From Candidatus Omnitrophota bacterium (GTDB lineage: Bacteria > Omnitrophota > 4484-213): 10,027 bases of DNA. This document shows, in pieces, positions 1-5,967 of this stretch. The notes under the pieces are model-generated. The model searched no databases, was not told the origin of the DNA, and saw nothing but the letters and a program-made list of their open reading frames with translations. The number at the start of each line of letters is the position of its first letter. The stretch's first letter is position 1. The stretch is from the NCBI GenBank assembly GCA_030640885.1, contig DAOWIN010000167.1, positions 1-10,027 on the forward strand, in the 5' to 3' direction. The translations under genes were made by a program, and so were the position numbers.

Positions 1-322
1 CTGCCCGCACCATAGAAACTTCATCAATAATAATAATGTCTATTTTCTTATAGATTTTTTTATTGCTTCTCTTTTTTATCTTCTGGAGAGTAATGTCGGG
101 TTTAAATCTGAAAAAGGAATGAATGGTTTCCCCGCCTACATTTAATGCCGCAACCCCTGTGGGCGCCAATACCGCCACCTTTTTATTTGTTGTACTGCGA
201 AAATACTCAAGAAATGTGGATTTGCCTGTGCCTGCTTTGCCGGTAATGAAAACATTTTGAGCAGTATTTTCAATCAAATCCAACGCTTTTTTAAACTCTT
301 GATTTAACTCTATTTTTTCCAT
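1..322 (-). CDS. PIF1-family DNA helicase, N-terminal part (cut by window edge)
   Basis: The gene starts at an ATG at 322-320 and runs off the low end of the window after about 107 codons, so only the N-terminal ATPase half of RecA domain 1 is visible. Translation gives a Walker A motif, GKAGTGKSTFL, at about residues 33-43. A motif Ia-like stretch, APTGVAALNVGGETIHSFF, follows, and then a Walker B/motif II stretch, DIIIIDEVSMVRA, near the cut. The APTG...A..GG.TIHSFF pattern is typical of PIF1-like superfamily 1B helicases (RecD/TraA relatives), which unwind DNA 5' to 3'. No RecD2-type N-terminal region precedes the Walker motif, which favours PIF1 over RecD. It lies about 60 nt downstream of trpD on the same strand and may be the last gene of the transcript. 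No clear Shine-Dalgarno precedes the ATG. The family is well supported; the cellular role (replication, repair, mobile element) cannot be judged from this fragment. Confidence 0.85.
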   Translation of the reverse strand, partial: MEKIELNQEFKKALDLIENTAQNVFITGKAGTGKSTFLEYFRSTTNKKVAVLAPTGVAALNVGGETIHSFFRFKPDITLQKIKKRSNKKIYKKIDIIIIDEVSMVRA

Positions 323-384
323 TGATTAAACTATTGCCAAAGACAATTCCAACCCAATTCTAATGCGGGTTTGGAACAGGGTTT

Positions 385-1392
385 TCAACTATTCGTGAAC
401 TCTTTCAATTCCTCTAATTTTTTTAATGCCTTGCCTGCATCTATTGCTTCCTTTGCCATTTCAATTCCCGTTTTAATATCATCTGCTTTATTGGCGGCGT
501 AAATTGCGCAACCGCTGTTAAGAAGAACAATATCGCGGGGAGGAAAATTTTTGCCTTTTAAAATATCCAAACCAATCTCCGCATTCCTCTCCGCATCTCC
601 TCCCTGCAAATCTTCTATTCTTGCTAACGGAAAACCAAAATCAGCAGGGTCAATCTCATAATTCTTGATTTCACCATTGATTAACTCAGAGACAAAGGTT
701 TTTGCGGCAGTAGATACCTCATCCATTCCATCGCCACTATGCACTATCAAGCAATGCTGAGAACCCAAATTTTTTAAAACACTCGCCAATAAAGAACATA
801 ATTTTTTATCATACACCCCCAACAATTGGAATTTTGCTGTGGCAGGATTGGTTAGAGGACCCAGTATATTAAATATTGTGCGGATACCGATTTCCCTGCG
901 GGGACCGAGAACATTCTTCATTGCCGGATGAAGTAAGGGGGCAAATAAAAAGGCAATGCCAATCTGTTGCAAACATTGCTCTACCTTTTCTTTAGAAATT
1001 TCAATATTTACTCCCAATGCCTTTAAAACATCGGCGCTACCGCATTTGCTGGAAACCGAACGATTGCCGTGCTTTGCCACCGCCGCACCAGCAGATGCAG
1101 ATACAATAGCCGAGATTGTAGAGATATTAAATGTTCCTTTGCTGTCTCCACCAGTTCCACAGGTGTCCAAAACATCGGATTTTGTCTCTATTCTCACTGC
1201 ATATTGCCGCATAATTTTTGCCGCCGCAGTAATCTCTTCTATGCTTTCACCTTTCATTCTCAAAGCGGTAAGAAAGGCGGCAATTTGAGCAGGGGTCGCT
1301 TCACCCTTCATAATCTCCTGCATTACCTCTTCCATCTCATTTTGTTCCAAATCAACTCTTTGAATAATTTTATTGAGTGCTTGCTTAATCAT
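385..1392 (-). CDS. trpD: Anthranilate phosphoribosyltransferase
   Basis: TrpD transfers the phosphoribosyl group of PRPP to anthranilate, the second step of tryptophan synthesis from chorismate, in the cytoplasm. At 335 residues it has the usual full length. It shows the family signatures: CGTGGD at residues 78-83 (PRPP-binding glycine loop), KHGNRSVSS at 107-115, GSAD at 118-121, and the RREIGIRTIFNILGPLTNP block near 168-186, which includes anthranilate- and metal-site residues. The start is the ATG at 1392-1390, preceded by a strong Shine-Dalgarno (CAGGGGG, about 6 nt upstream). It overlaps the end of the upstream nucleotidyltransferase gene by 8 nt, which suggests translational coupling. 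No other trp gene is in the window, so it sits apart from a trp operon here. A thymidine phosphorylase-type relative is unlikely because the TrpD motifs are all present. No attenuator or operator is visible. Confidence 0.96.
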   Translation of the reverse strand: MIKQALNKIIQRVDLEQNEMEEVMQEIMKGEATPAQIAAFLTALRMKGESIEEITAAAKIMRQYAVRIETKSDVLDTCGTGGDSKGTFNISTISAIVSASAGAAVAKHGNRSVSSKCGSADVLKALGVNIEISKEKVEQCLQQIGIAFLFAPLLHPAMKNVLGPRREIGIRTIFNILGPLTNPATAKFQLLGVYDKKLCSLLASVLKNLGSQHCLIVHSGDGMDEVSTAAKTFVSELINGEIKNYEIDPADFGFPLARIEDLQGGDAERNAEIGLDILKGKNFPPRDIVLLNSGCAIYAANKADDIKTGIEMAKEAIDAGKALKKLEELKEFTNS

Positions 1393-2143
1393 TAAAACCC
1401 CCTGTAGAAATAAGCTGACTAAAAACCGACATCGGCTTTTTCTCTTGTAAAATTAATTCTATTTCCTTTTTTATTCTCTTCTCATTTAATTTCTTTAGCA
1501 TTCCCTTTTTTATTGCCTGCTTAATGAGCTTCTCGGTTTTTTCTTCTATGTTAAAATTATAGCGCTGGGAAAACCGCACTGCTCTTAGAATACGCGTAGG
1601 ATCATCAATAAAACTCAAATTATGCAAAATCCTTATTTTTTTTCTTTCCAAATCCTGCCTGCCGCCAAAAGGGTCAACCAATTCTCCTTCTTTTTTCTTA
1701 TTTAAGCAAACCGCCATTGCATTTATTGAAAAATCCCGCCGCGCCAAATCTTCCTTGATGCCTGCCGAACAGACATCAGGTAAAACTCCCGGCTTTTTAT
1801 ATCTTTCTTTGCGCGCATTAGCCACATCTATACGCATCTTTTTTCCCTTAAAATCGCAAAAGATAACTGTTGTGCCAAATCCGCGATGAATTGTTATCTT
1901 TCCCTTTAATCTCTTGGCTAAATTTCGGGCAAATTTAAACCCTTTTTCAAAATCTCCGCTCTCAACTGCCAAATCAATATCCCAATTTTTAACCTTTAAA
2001 AAGAAATCACGCACAAATCCACCCACAACGAAAATAGATAAACTTTGTTCTTCGGCTATCTGGGCAGCTAACTCTAAAACCTGAGAAATTCGGGAAGGGA
2101 ATTGTTTCAGTTTTCTGTTTTCTGTTTTCATCTCATTGGACAT
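1385..2143 (-). CDS. CCA-adding/poly(A) polymerase-type nucleotidyltransferase, short form
   Basis: This is a class II tRNA nucleotidyltransferase-type protein, the family that adds CCA (or CC, or A) to tRNA 3' ends, or poly(A) to RNA. The head-domain motifs are intact: VVGGFVRDFF at about 39-48, DID at 55-57 (the metal-binding carboxylates), RRDFSINAMA at 135-144, VDPFGGRQDL at 156-165, and the neck motif DPTRILRAVRFSQRY at 181-195. It stops at 252 residues just after the start of the body region, whereas family members usually have about 380-480, so the tail/C-terminal tRNA-binding part is missing. The stop overlaps the trpD start by 8 nt. The 2143 ATG gives MSNEMK; a second ATG at 2131-2129 overlaps the batD stop codon and is equally plausible. 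Residues 6-13 (KTENRKLK) are encoded by a 7-nt tandem repeat. It could be a CC-adding or A-adding specialist, or a truncated copy. Confidence 0.85.
   Translation of the reverse strand: MSNEMKTENRKLKQFPSRISQVLELAAQIAEEQSLSIFVVGGFVRDFFLKVKNWDIDLAVESGDFEKGFKFARNLAKRLKGKITIHRGFGTTVIFCDFKGKKMRIDVANARKERYKKPGVLPDVCSAGIKEDLARRDFSINAMAVCLNKKKEGELVDPFGGRQDLERKKIRILHNLSFIDDPTRILRAVRFSQRYNFNIEEKTEKLIKQAIKKGMLKKLNEKRIKKEIELILQEKKPMSVFSQLISTGGFND
2108..2128. repeat. 7-nt tandem repeat (CTGTTTT) in the start of the nucleotidyltransferase gene
   Basis: Three units are seen on the plus strand: CAGTTTT, CTGTTTT, CTGTTTT. On the coding strand this reads AAAACAG repeated and encodes KTENRKLK near the N-terminus of the nucleotidyltransferase, directly after the batD stop codon. 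It is one of several unrelated 7-nt repeat families at gene junctions in this window. Confidence 0.8.
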
Positions 2144-4083
2144 TTCTGCAAATAAACGATAATTTCTTCTACCCGTTTTGCTAATTCCCGCATTTGATTT
2201 AATCTAACCGTAGAGGAACGCTCCTGATGGGGAGCGAAGCGGTGTAATTCGCAATGATGCAAACAATTTATCGCTTTTTGGATAACCTCTTCAGAAATTC
2301 CCTTTTTCCTTAATGAAGATTCAATCTGATTGATTGTTATTCCGCTCGCAGAAATATTTAAGCGGTCAGCAATATATTCGCTTAAAGCTTTGAATAACAA
2401 AGCATGGAACTCCTTTTCATCTTTTTCGCTAATTGTTTTTCTTTTTAAATATTTGCTCACTTGCCCTAATCTTTTCTTAACTAAACTATATGAACGCCGT
2501 TGACGGACATATTTTATGTCTGTTGATAATCTTTGCTTTTGCTGTCTATATTTTTTTCTCCCAAAAAGAAGGATTAAAAAACCCAACAAGAAAAACAACA
2601 GAAAAATTCTGTATTGGCATAAAAGTTTTCCCAATAAAAATATTCCTTTTGCTATTTGATTAGCCAAAATTAAAAGATAATTTTTTTGAGAATGGACAGG
2701 AAACTCTTTTTTTATGCTGTTCGGAGAAAACGAGAAATTTTTGTCTTGGACAAAGGGGTTGGCTAAAATTTCAACAGAAATTGGCTCTGTTTTTATTGTT
2801 TGATAAGATTTTTGTTGAGGAGCAAAATAGGAAAATTCAATCGCTGGGATAATGAACTTTCCTTCCTTTTGGGGAATAAGGATATGTTGGCAATTCTTTT
2901 CACCTTGAATTTTTTTATCTTCGCCGAATATTTTAGAATTACCTTCAGAGATGTATTGTTTAAAGTTGGGAAAAGGAGGAAAAGAGGGAGCGGTGATTGC
3001 TTTAAAATTCCCTGTTCCTTTAATATTCATAGTAAAGGTAATCGGCTCTTCTATCTTTACTTTGTTTTTATCCACGCTTGCTGAGATAGAAAAATCCCCT
3101 ACTGCTCCTTGAAAATTAGCTGGACTACTTTCAGGAAGAGGTATTGCTTCTATTTCAAGCGACTGGCTGCGCAAAGACAGGGTTTTCCCGCGACTGAACA
3201 AATCCTCAAATGGCTGCCAATCCCAAATACTGCGGGAATGCCGTTGAGAAAAATCTTCAATAACACAGATAAAAGAAGCCGGCTCAATAACATATTTTCC
3301 GGAAGCAATAGGAAATAAGGCAGTATTTATTTCGGTAACTAAATATTTTACTCCCTCAACTGTTTTATAATATTTCTTTTGCGGCAAACCTTCTTGCCAA
3401 AAACCGGTTAAGGCTATGGGGCTATATTTAGGGTCTTGTAAAAAATTTACTCGTTGATAAATGCGAAAACTTAAGGTAACTTGCTCGTTCACATAAGCCC
3501 TTTTTTTATCTACCACTTGCTCGATAAATACCTTTTCCCCTTTTTCTGATACCGAACTTGAAGGAATGCCTAATTGAGCACCTTGTTTTTTTGAACCGCT
3601 ATGCGATAAACTCGGAATAATCTCTACGCTGATAGGTTGCGTAGTATAAATCTTCCCTTTATAATTTATTTTTGCCGCGCCAACAGTATGCTTTCCTAAC
3701 CTTTTAGGAACAAGCCCATAATTGAAAGTAATTGCTGAAGAAACATTTCCGTTGATAACAGAAATATTCTGAGAGCGGCTAAAGGAATGGACAGTGAAAT
3801 CAGGAAGCGGGGGAAGGATAGGTTTGGAAATCTGTTTTACTCCGGAAACAGAAATAGATAGAGTTATGCGGTCGTTTAAAGCAATTTTATTTTTATCTAC
3901 AGAGGCGGTAAAAGAAATATCTTGAGCATAAACAGGAGATAAAAAAATCATTGGCAAAGAAATCATTAGCAATAATTTTAGAAATCTCTGTTTAATTTCT
4001 TTCCTAAACCTGTAGCCTGTAGCTTTCTCTTTTTTTTTCTTTTCTTGCCTGTAGCTTGTAGCTTGCAGCTTGTAACTTACCAT
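2128..4083 (-). CDS. batD: BatD, large envelope protein of the Bat operon
   Basis: BatD proteins are membrane-anchored envelope proteins encoded with BatA/BatB and linked in Bacteroides and Leptospira work to stress or oxygen tolerance; their biochemical role is not settled. About 651 residues are present. The N-terminal part holds a signal sequence (KLLLMISLPMIFLSPVYAQ, cleavage likely after YAQ or YA). Two similar beta-rich stretches follow, each opening with the same phrase (FTASVDKNKIALND and FSISASVDKNKVKIEE). A single membrane helix lies at about residues 491-510 (RIFLLFFLLGFLILLF), and a basic cytoplasmic tail ends in the helical block typical of BatD. The start chosen is the ATG at 4083-4081, because AGAGGA lies 6 nt upstream and the TGA of the upstream batC tail frame overlaps this ATG. 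TTG at 4089 and GTG at 4086 are alternatives. The n-region is unusually long and partly encoded by 7-nt repeats. Confidence 0.88.
   Translation of the reverse strand: MVSYKLQATSYRQEKKKKEKATGYRFRKEIKQRFLKLLLMISLPMIFLSPVYAQDISFTASVDKNKIALNDRITLSISVSGVKQISKPILPPLPDFTVHSFSRSQNISVINGNVSSAITFNYGLVPKRLGKHTVGAAKINYKGKIYTTQPISVEIIPSLSHSGSKKQGAQLGIPSSSVSEKGEKVFIEQVVDKKRAYVNEQVTLSFRIYQRVNFLQDPKYSPIALTGFWQEGLPQKKYYKTVEGVKYLVTEINTALFPIASGKYVIEPASFICVIEDFSQRHSRSIWDWQPFEDLFSRGKTLSLRSQSLEIEAIPLPESSPANFQGAVGDFSISASVDKNKVKIEEPITFTMNIKGTGNFKAITAPSFPPFPNFKQYISEGNSKIFGEDKKIQGEKNCQHILIPQKEGKFIIPAIEFSYFAPQQKSYQTIKTEPISVEILANPFVQDKNFSFSPNSIKKEFPVHSQKNYLLILANQIAKGIFLLGKLLCQYRIFLLFFLLGFLILLFGRKKYRQQKQRLSTDIKYVRQRRSYSLVKKRLGQVSKYLKRKTISEKDEKEFHALLFKALSEYIADRLNISASGITINQIESSLRKKGISEEVIQKAINCLHHCELHRFAPHQERSSTVRLNQMRELAKRVEEIIVYLQKCPMR
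4009..4074. repeat. 7-nt tandem repeats (GCYTGTA) in the 5' end of batD
   Basis: The plus strand shows two units at 4009-4023 (CCTGTAGCCTGTAGC). After a polypyrimidine stretch come four units at 4047-4074: GCCTGTA, GCTTGTA, GCTTGCA, GCTTGTA. In the batD frame they encode YKLQATSYRQ and ATGYRF, just after the start codon and before the signal peptide's hydrophobic core. The same family fills the gaps around batA and batB and the start of batC. Confidence 0.9.
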
Positions 4084-4301
4084 CACCAATCCTCTTTTAC
4101 TTCTATTTCTTGCCCGGAAGACCTTTGTCTAACGATTTTTTGTACCTCTTTTTCATCATTATCTAAACTATCCAATAAAACATCAGCGTAAGAAGAAAAT
4201 TGCTCTTGTTTGCTTTTTTCTTTTTCCTTTCCTTCCTGTTCTTTATTTTCTTCTTTCTTTCCGTTTCCCGCTTCCCATTCCCCTCTTTTTTCTTTCCACA
4301 T
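4083..4301 (-). CDS. batC: BatC C-terminal part, in the -1 frame relative to the TPR part
   Basis: This open stretch is in a different frame from the TPR-containing part of batC. Its last 37 residues are the conserved tail I know from BatC-type TPR proteins: YADVLLDSLDNDEKEVQK followed by a basic stretch and ending EVKEDW. The residues before the tail (KEENKEQEGKEKEKSKQEQ) are a K/E/Q-rich linker, also typical of BatC. A TGA lies directly before the ATG at 4301, so the frame is closed upstream and the switch from the TPR frame must fall between about 4301 and 4163. The stop TGA overlaps the batD ATG, as expected for the true end of batC. It is unlikely to be a separate gene, because no Shine-Dalgarno precedes the ATG at 4301. 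I read it as the second half of one frameshifted batC. Confidence 0.75.
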   Translation of the reverse strand: MWKEKRGEWEAGNGKKEENKEQEGKEKEKSKQEQFSSYADVLLDSLDNDEKEVQKIVRQRSSGQEIEVKEDW

Positions 4302-4855
4302 TCACAGTTTTTTTTATCTTTCTTTTCATTCTTTTTATTACTCTTTTTATCATTCTCCTTGTCCTTTTTATCTTTCTCTTTTTGCTTTTGTTTAAGCAAT
4401 TTCTTAATAAAACCAATGTTGTGCTGGGCATCTTTATCTTGGGGATTTAGTTCTAAAGTCTTTTCGTAGGAATCAATAGCTCCCTGCAAATTTTCTAATC
4501 TATATTCGCAATTTCCAATATTGTAATGAACTTGAGAAGAAAATATTCCTTGTTTGGGCTTTACAAAAGAAAGCGCGCTGCCATATTCCTCTGATGCTCT
4601 TGCATATTCTTTTTGCTGATAAAAAGTATTGCCAATGTTATAATGAATTTCAGCCAAAGACGGCTTTTTTCCTTCCGCCTTTTTGTACTCATTCAAGGCT
4701 TTTCCATACTTCCCTTCTTTATAAAATCTATTGCCTTGCTTGTTGTCGCTAATCACCGAAGCGTAAGCATTGCGGTAAAAGGTAAAAGGCAAAAGGCAAA
4801 AGGCAAAAATCATAAAGCCTGTAGCGTGTAGCCTGTAGCGTGTAGCGTATTTCAT
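4163..4855 (-). CDS. batC: BatC, TPR protein of the Bat operon (frameshifted; N-terminal part)
   Basis: This is an exported TPR protein, a predicted scaffold for the Bat complex. A signal peptide covers residues 1-32 (basic n-region, hydrophobic MIFAFCLLPFTFYR, then NAYA before the likely cleavage site). About three TPR repeats span residues 37-145; HYNIGN occurs twice (71-76, 110-115) and SYEKTLELNPQDKDAQHN is a canonical TPR end. A lysine-rich low-complexity linker follows. This frame continues as basic sequence and ends in FLLTLMFYWIV, which does not resemble BatC; the conserved tail is in the -1 frame at 4301-4083. The ATG overlaps the batB stop (ATGA), with a strong AGGGAGAGGGG just upstream, so this start is well supported. 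Both halves of the signal peptide are encoded by 7-nt tandem repeats. The frameshift may be a real mutation, a phase-variable state, a programmed slip or an assembly error. Confidence 0.85.
   Translation of the reverse strand: MKYATRYRLHATGFMIFAFCLLPFTFYRNAYASVISDNKQGNRFYKEGKYGKALNEYKKAEGKKPSLAEIHYNIGNTFYQQKEYARASEEYGSALSFVKPKQGIFSSQVHYNIGNCEYRLENLQGAIDSYEKTLELNPQDKDAQHNIGFIKKLLKQKQKEKDKKDKENDKKSNKKNEKKDKKNCECGKKKEGNGKRETERKKKIKNRKERKKKKANKSNFLLTLMFYWIV
4261..4281. repeat. Degenerate 7-nt repeat inside the batC frameshift interval
   Basis: The plus strand shows about three imperfect units: CCGTTTC, CCGCTTC, CCATTCC. It lies in the lysine-rich linker, inside the only interval (4301-4163) where the batC reading frame can have changed. 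Loss of one 7-nt unit is equivalent to a -1 shift, the direction observed. Runs of six T on the plus strand at 4286-4291 and 4214-4219 are competing sites. Confidence 0.5.
4774..4808. repeat. 7-nt tandem repeat (GGYAAAA)x5 encoding the batC signal-peptide core
   Basis: Five gapless units are seen on the plus strand: GGTAAAA twice, then GGCAAAA three times. On the coding strand, TTTTGCC/TTTTACC in three successive phases gives FAFCLLPFTFYR, the hydrophobic core of the BatC signal peptide. This is the least degenerate array in the window and so the most likely to be slipping now. Confidence 0.95.
4817..4849. repeat. 7-nt tandem repeat (GCSTGTA)x4 at the batC start
   Basis: Four units alternate GCCTGTA and GCGTGTA, so there is also a 14-nt higher-order repeat present twice, followed by a partial GCGTA. 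It encodes residues 3-12 of BatC (YATRYRLHAT) and begins immediately after the start codon. Confidence 0.93.
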
Positions 4856-5856
4856 CCCCTCTCCCTCAATACAAACTCCGCCCCTAAAAATACTAAAGCG
4901 AATAAAAGAAAATATTGAAATCTATCCTTATATTCCATTTCTATCTTTTGCTTAAATTTTTCTTTATGCAAATGCGAAAGCGAAGAAATAATCTTATCCA
5001 CTTCCGATCCTGAAGAAACGAAATGATAAAATTCTCCTCCGCTCACAGCCGCAATCCTTTGCAGAATGTCTGCATTAAGCTTAGACATTACTATTTTCCC
5101 CTGCTTGTCTTTTTTATAACCCTTAACATCCCCTTTTTCATCATAAACAGGTATCGGCTCACCGCTAATACTGCCTATTCCAATAGTATAAATGCGAACC
5201 TTTTTCCGTTTAGCCAAATTAGCCGCCGATAAAGGGTTTCCTAAATGACTTTCTCCATCAGTAATTAAAATTATCGCCTTGTCTGCTCCTGTTTGCGTCT
5301 CCTTTTTGGCAAGCAAGGAAAGGGCAAGCTTGATTGGTTTTTCTAAATTTGTACCTGCTTGAGGTATAAGATCGGTGTCTAAAACATCAAGAAAGATTCG
5401 TAAAGCCGATTTGTCTAATGTTGGGGGACATTGAACAAAGCTCTCACCGGCAAAAGCCACTAAACCAACACGGTTACCTCCCATCTTTTTTAAAAAAGAA
5501 GATATTTCCTGCTTTGTTCGCATCAGCCGATTAGGTTTAATATCCTGAGCATTCATACTCAGGGAAGTGTCCACACAAAAGATAATATCAATTCCCTTGC
5601 GTGTTATTTTTATCGGTTTTTTGCCCATTTGCGGACGGGATAGGCAAAGGATAATTAAAAAAATACTCGCAAAGACAAGAAAAATTTTCAGTCTTTGTGT
5701 TCCTTTTCTTAAAGGGGAGCTTATCTTTTCGATTATGTCCAAGTTTCCCAATTTTTGCTTTACTTTTTTTTGACGACGAAAACAAAGAACATAAAAAACC
5801 GCCAAAAGCGGAATAAGAAAAAGAAAATTTAGAATCAAAGGATTAGCGAAGTGCAT
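4852..5856 (-). CDS. batB: BatB-like von Willebrand factor A membrane protein
   Basis: This is a membrane-anchored VWA protein, predicted to bind partner proteins through a metal-ion-dependent adhesion site. The MIDAS is complete: DTSLS at residues 96-100, a threonine at about 169 (QAGTN), and ITDGE at 198-202 with D200. Two membrane helices lie at about 7-25 and 57-73, and a third near the C-terminus at about 313-329, the standard BatA/BatB topology with the VWA domain between helices. At 334 residues it has the family's usual length. It carries an insert of charged residues (about 225-250, YDEKGDVKGYKKDKQGK) that is usual for BatB rather than BatA. It starts at the ATG at 5856-5854 (MHFANP, matching batA's MFHFANP); no Shine-Dalgarno is visible because a 7-nt repeat array occupies that position. 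The stop overlaps the batC start. It is very likely a partner of the upstream MoxR ATPase. Confidence 0.93.
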   Translation of the reverse strand: MHFANPLILNFLFLIPLLAVFYVLCFRRQKKVKQKLGNLDIIEKISSPLRKGTQRLKIFLVFASIFLIILCLSRPQMGKKPIKITRKGIDIIFCVDTSLSMNAQDIKPNRLMRTKQEISSFLKKMGGNRVGLVAFAGESFVQCPPTLDKSALRIFLDVLDTDLIPQAGTNLEKPIKLALSLLAKKETQTGADKAIILITDGESHLGNPLSAANLAKRKKVRIYTIGIGSISGEPIPVYDEKGDVKGYKKDKQGKIVMSKLNADILQRIAAVSGGEFYHFVSSGSEVDKIISSLSHLHKEKFKQKIEMEYKDRFQYFLLFALVFLGAEFVLRERG

Positions 5857-5861
5857 ATTTT

Positions 5862-5967
5862 AAGCTGCAAGCCTCAAGCTGCAAGCAAGAAAAGAAAAAA
5901 CCTGAAGCCTGCATCTTGCAGCCTTCTTTCTCTTGCCTGTAGCCTGTAGCTTGTGACCTGAAGCTTG
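5862..5967. repeat. Intergenic 7-nt repeat array with inverted arms, batA-batB gap
   Basis: On the plus strand, AAGCTGC-type units at 5862-5889 face GCCTGTA-type units at 5932-5967, which are roughly their reverse complement, across a purine-rich middle. The array fills almost the whole gap between the batA stop and the batB start. The transcript could fold this into a long imperfect hairpin just before the batB start codon. Confidence 0.88.

Noticed and set aside
956..1395. Two overlapping plus-strand open frames opposite trpD
   Set aside because: The minus-strand frame is an intact TrpD with all motifs; the opposite frames resemble nothing known and have no start signals.
4286..4302. Classical programmed -1 slippery heptamer of the A AAA AAG type in batC
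   Set aside because: The A6 runs at 4291-4286 and 4219-4214 are in the phase G AAA AAA G in the TPR frame, not the canonical slippery phase. The T AAA AAA AAC string further upstream would lead straight into a TGA. Single-site slippage remains possible.
4200..4469. Plus-strand open frame rich in Phe, Ser and Leu
   Set aside because: It is the antisense of the lysine-rich batC linker; its composition follows from the AAG/AAA codons on the other strand, and it has no ribosome binding site or domain.
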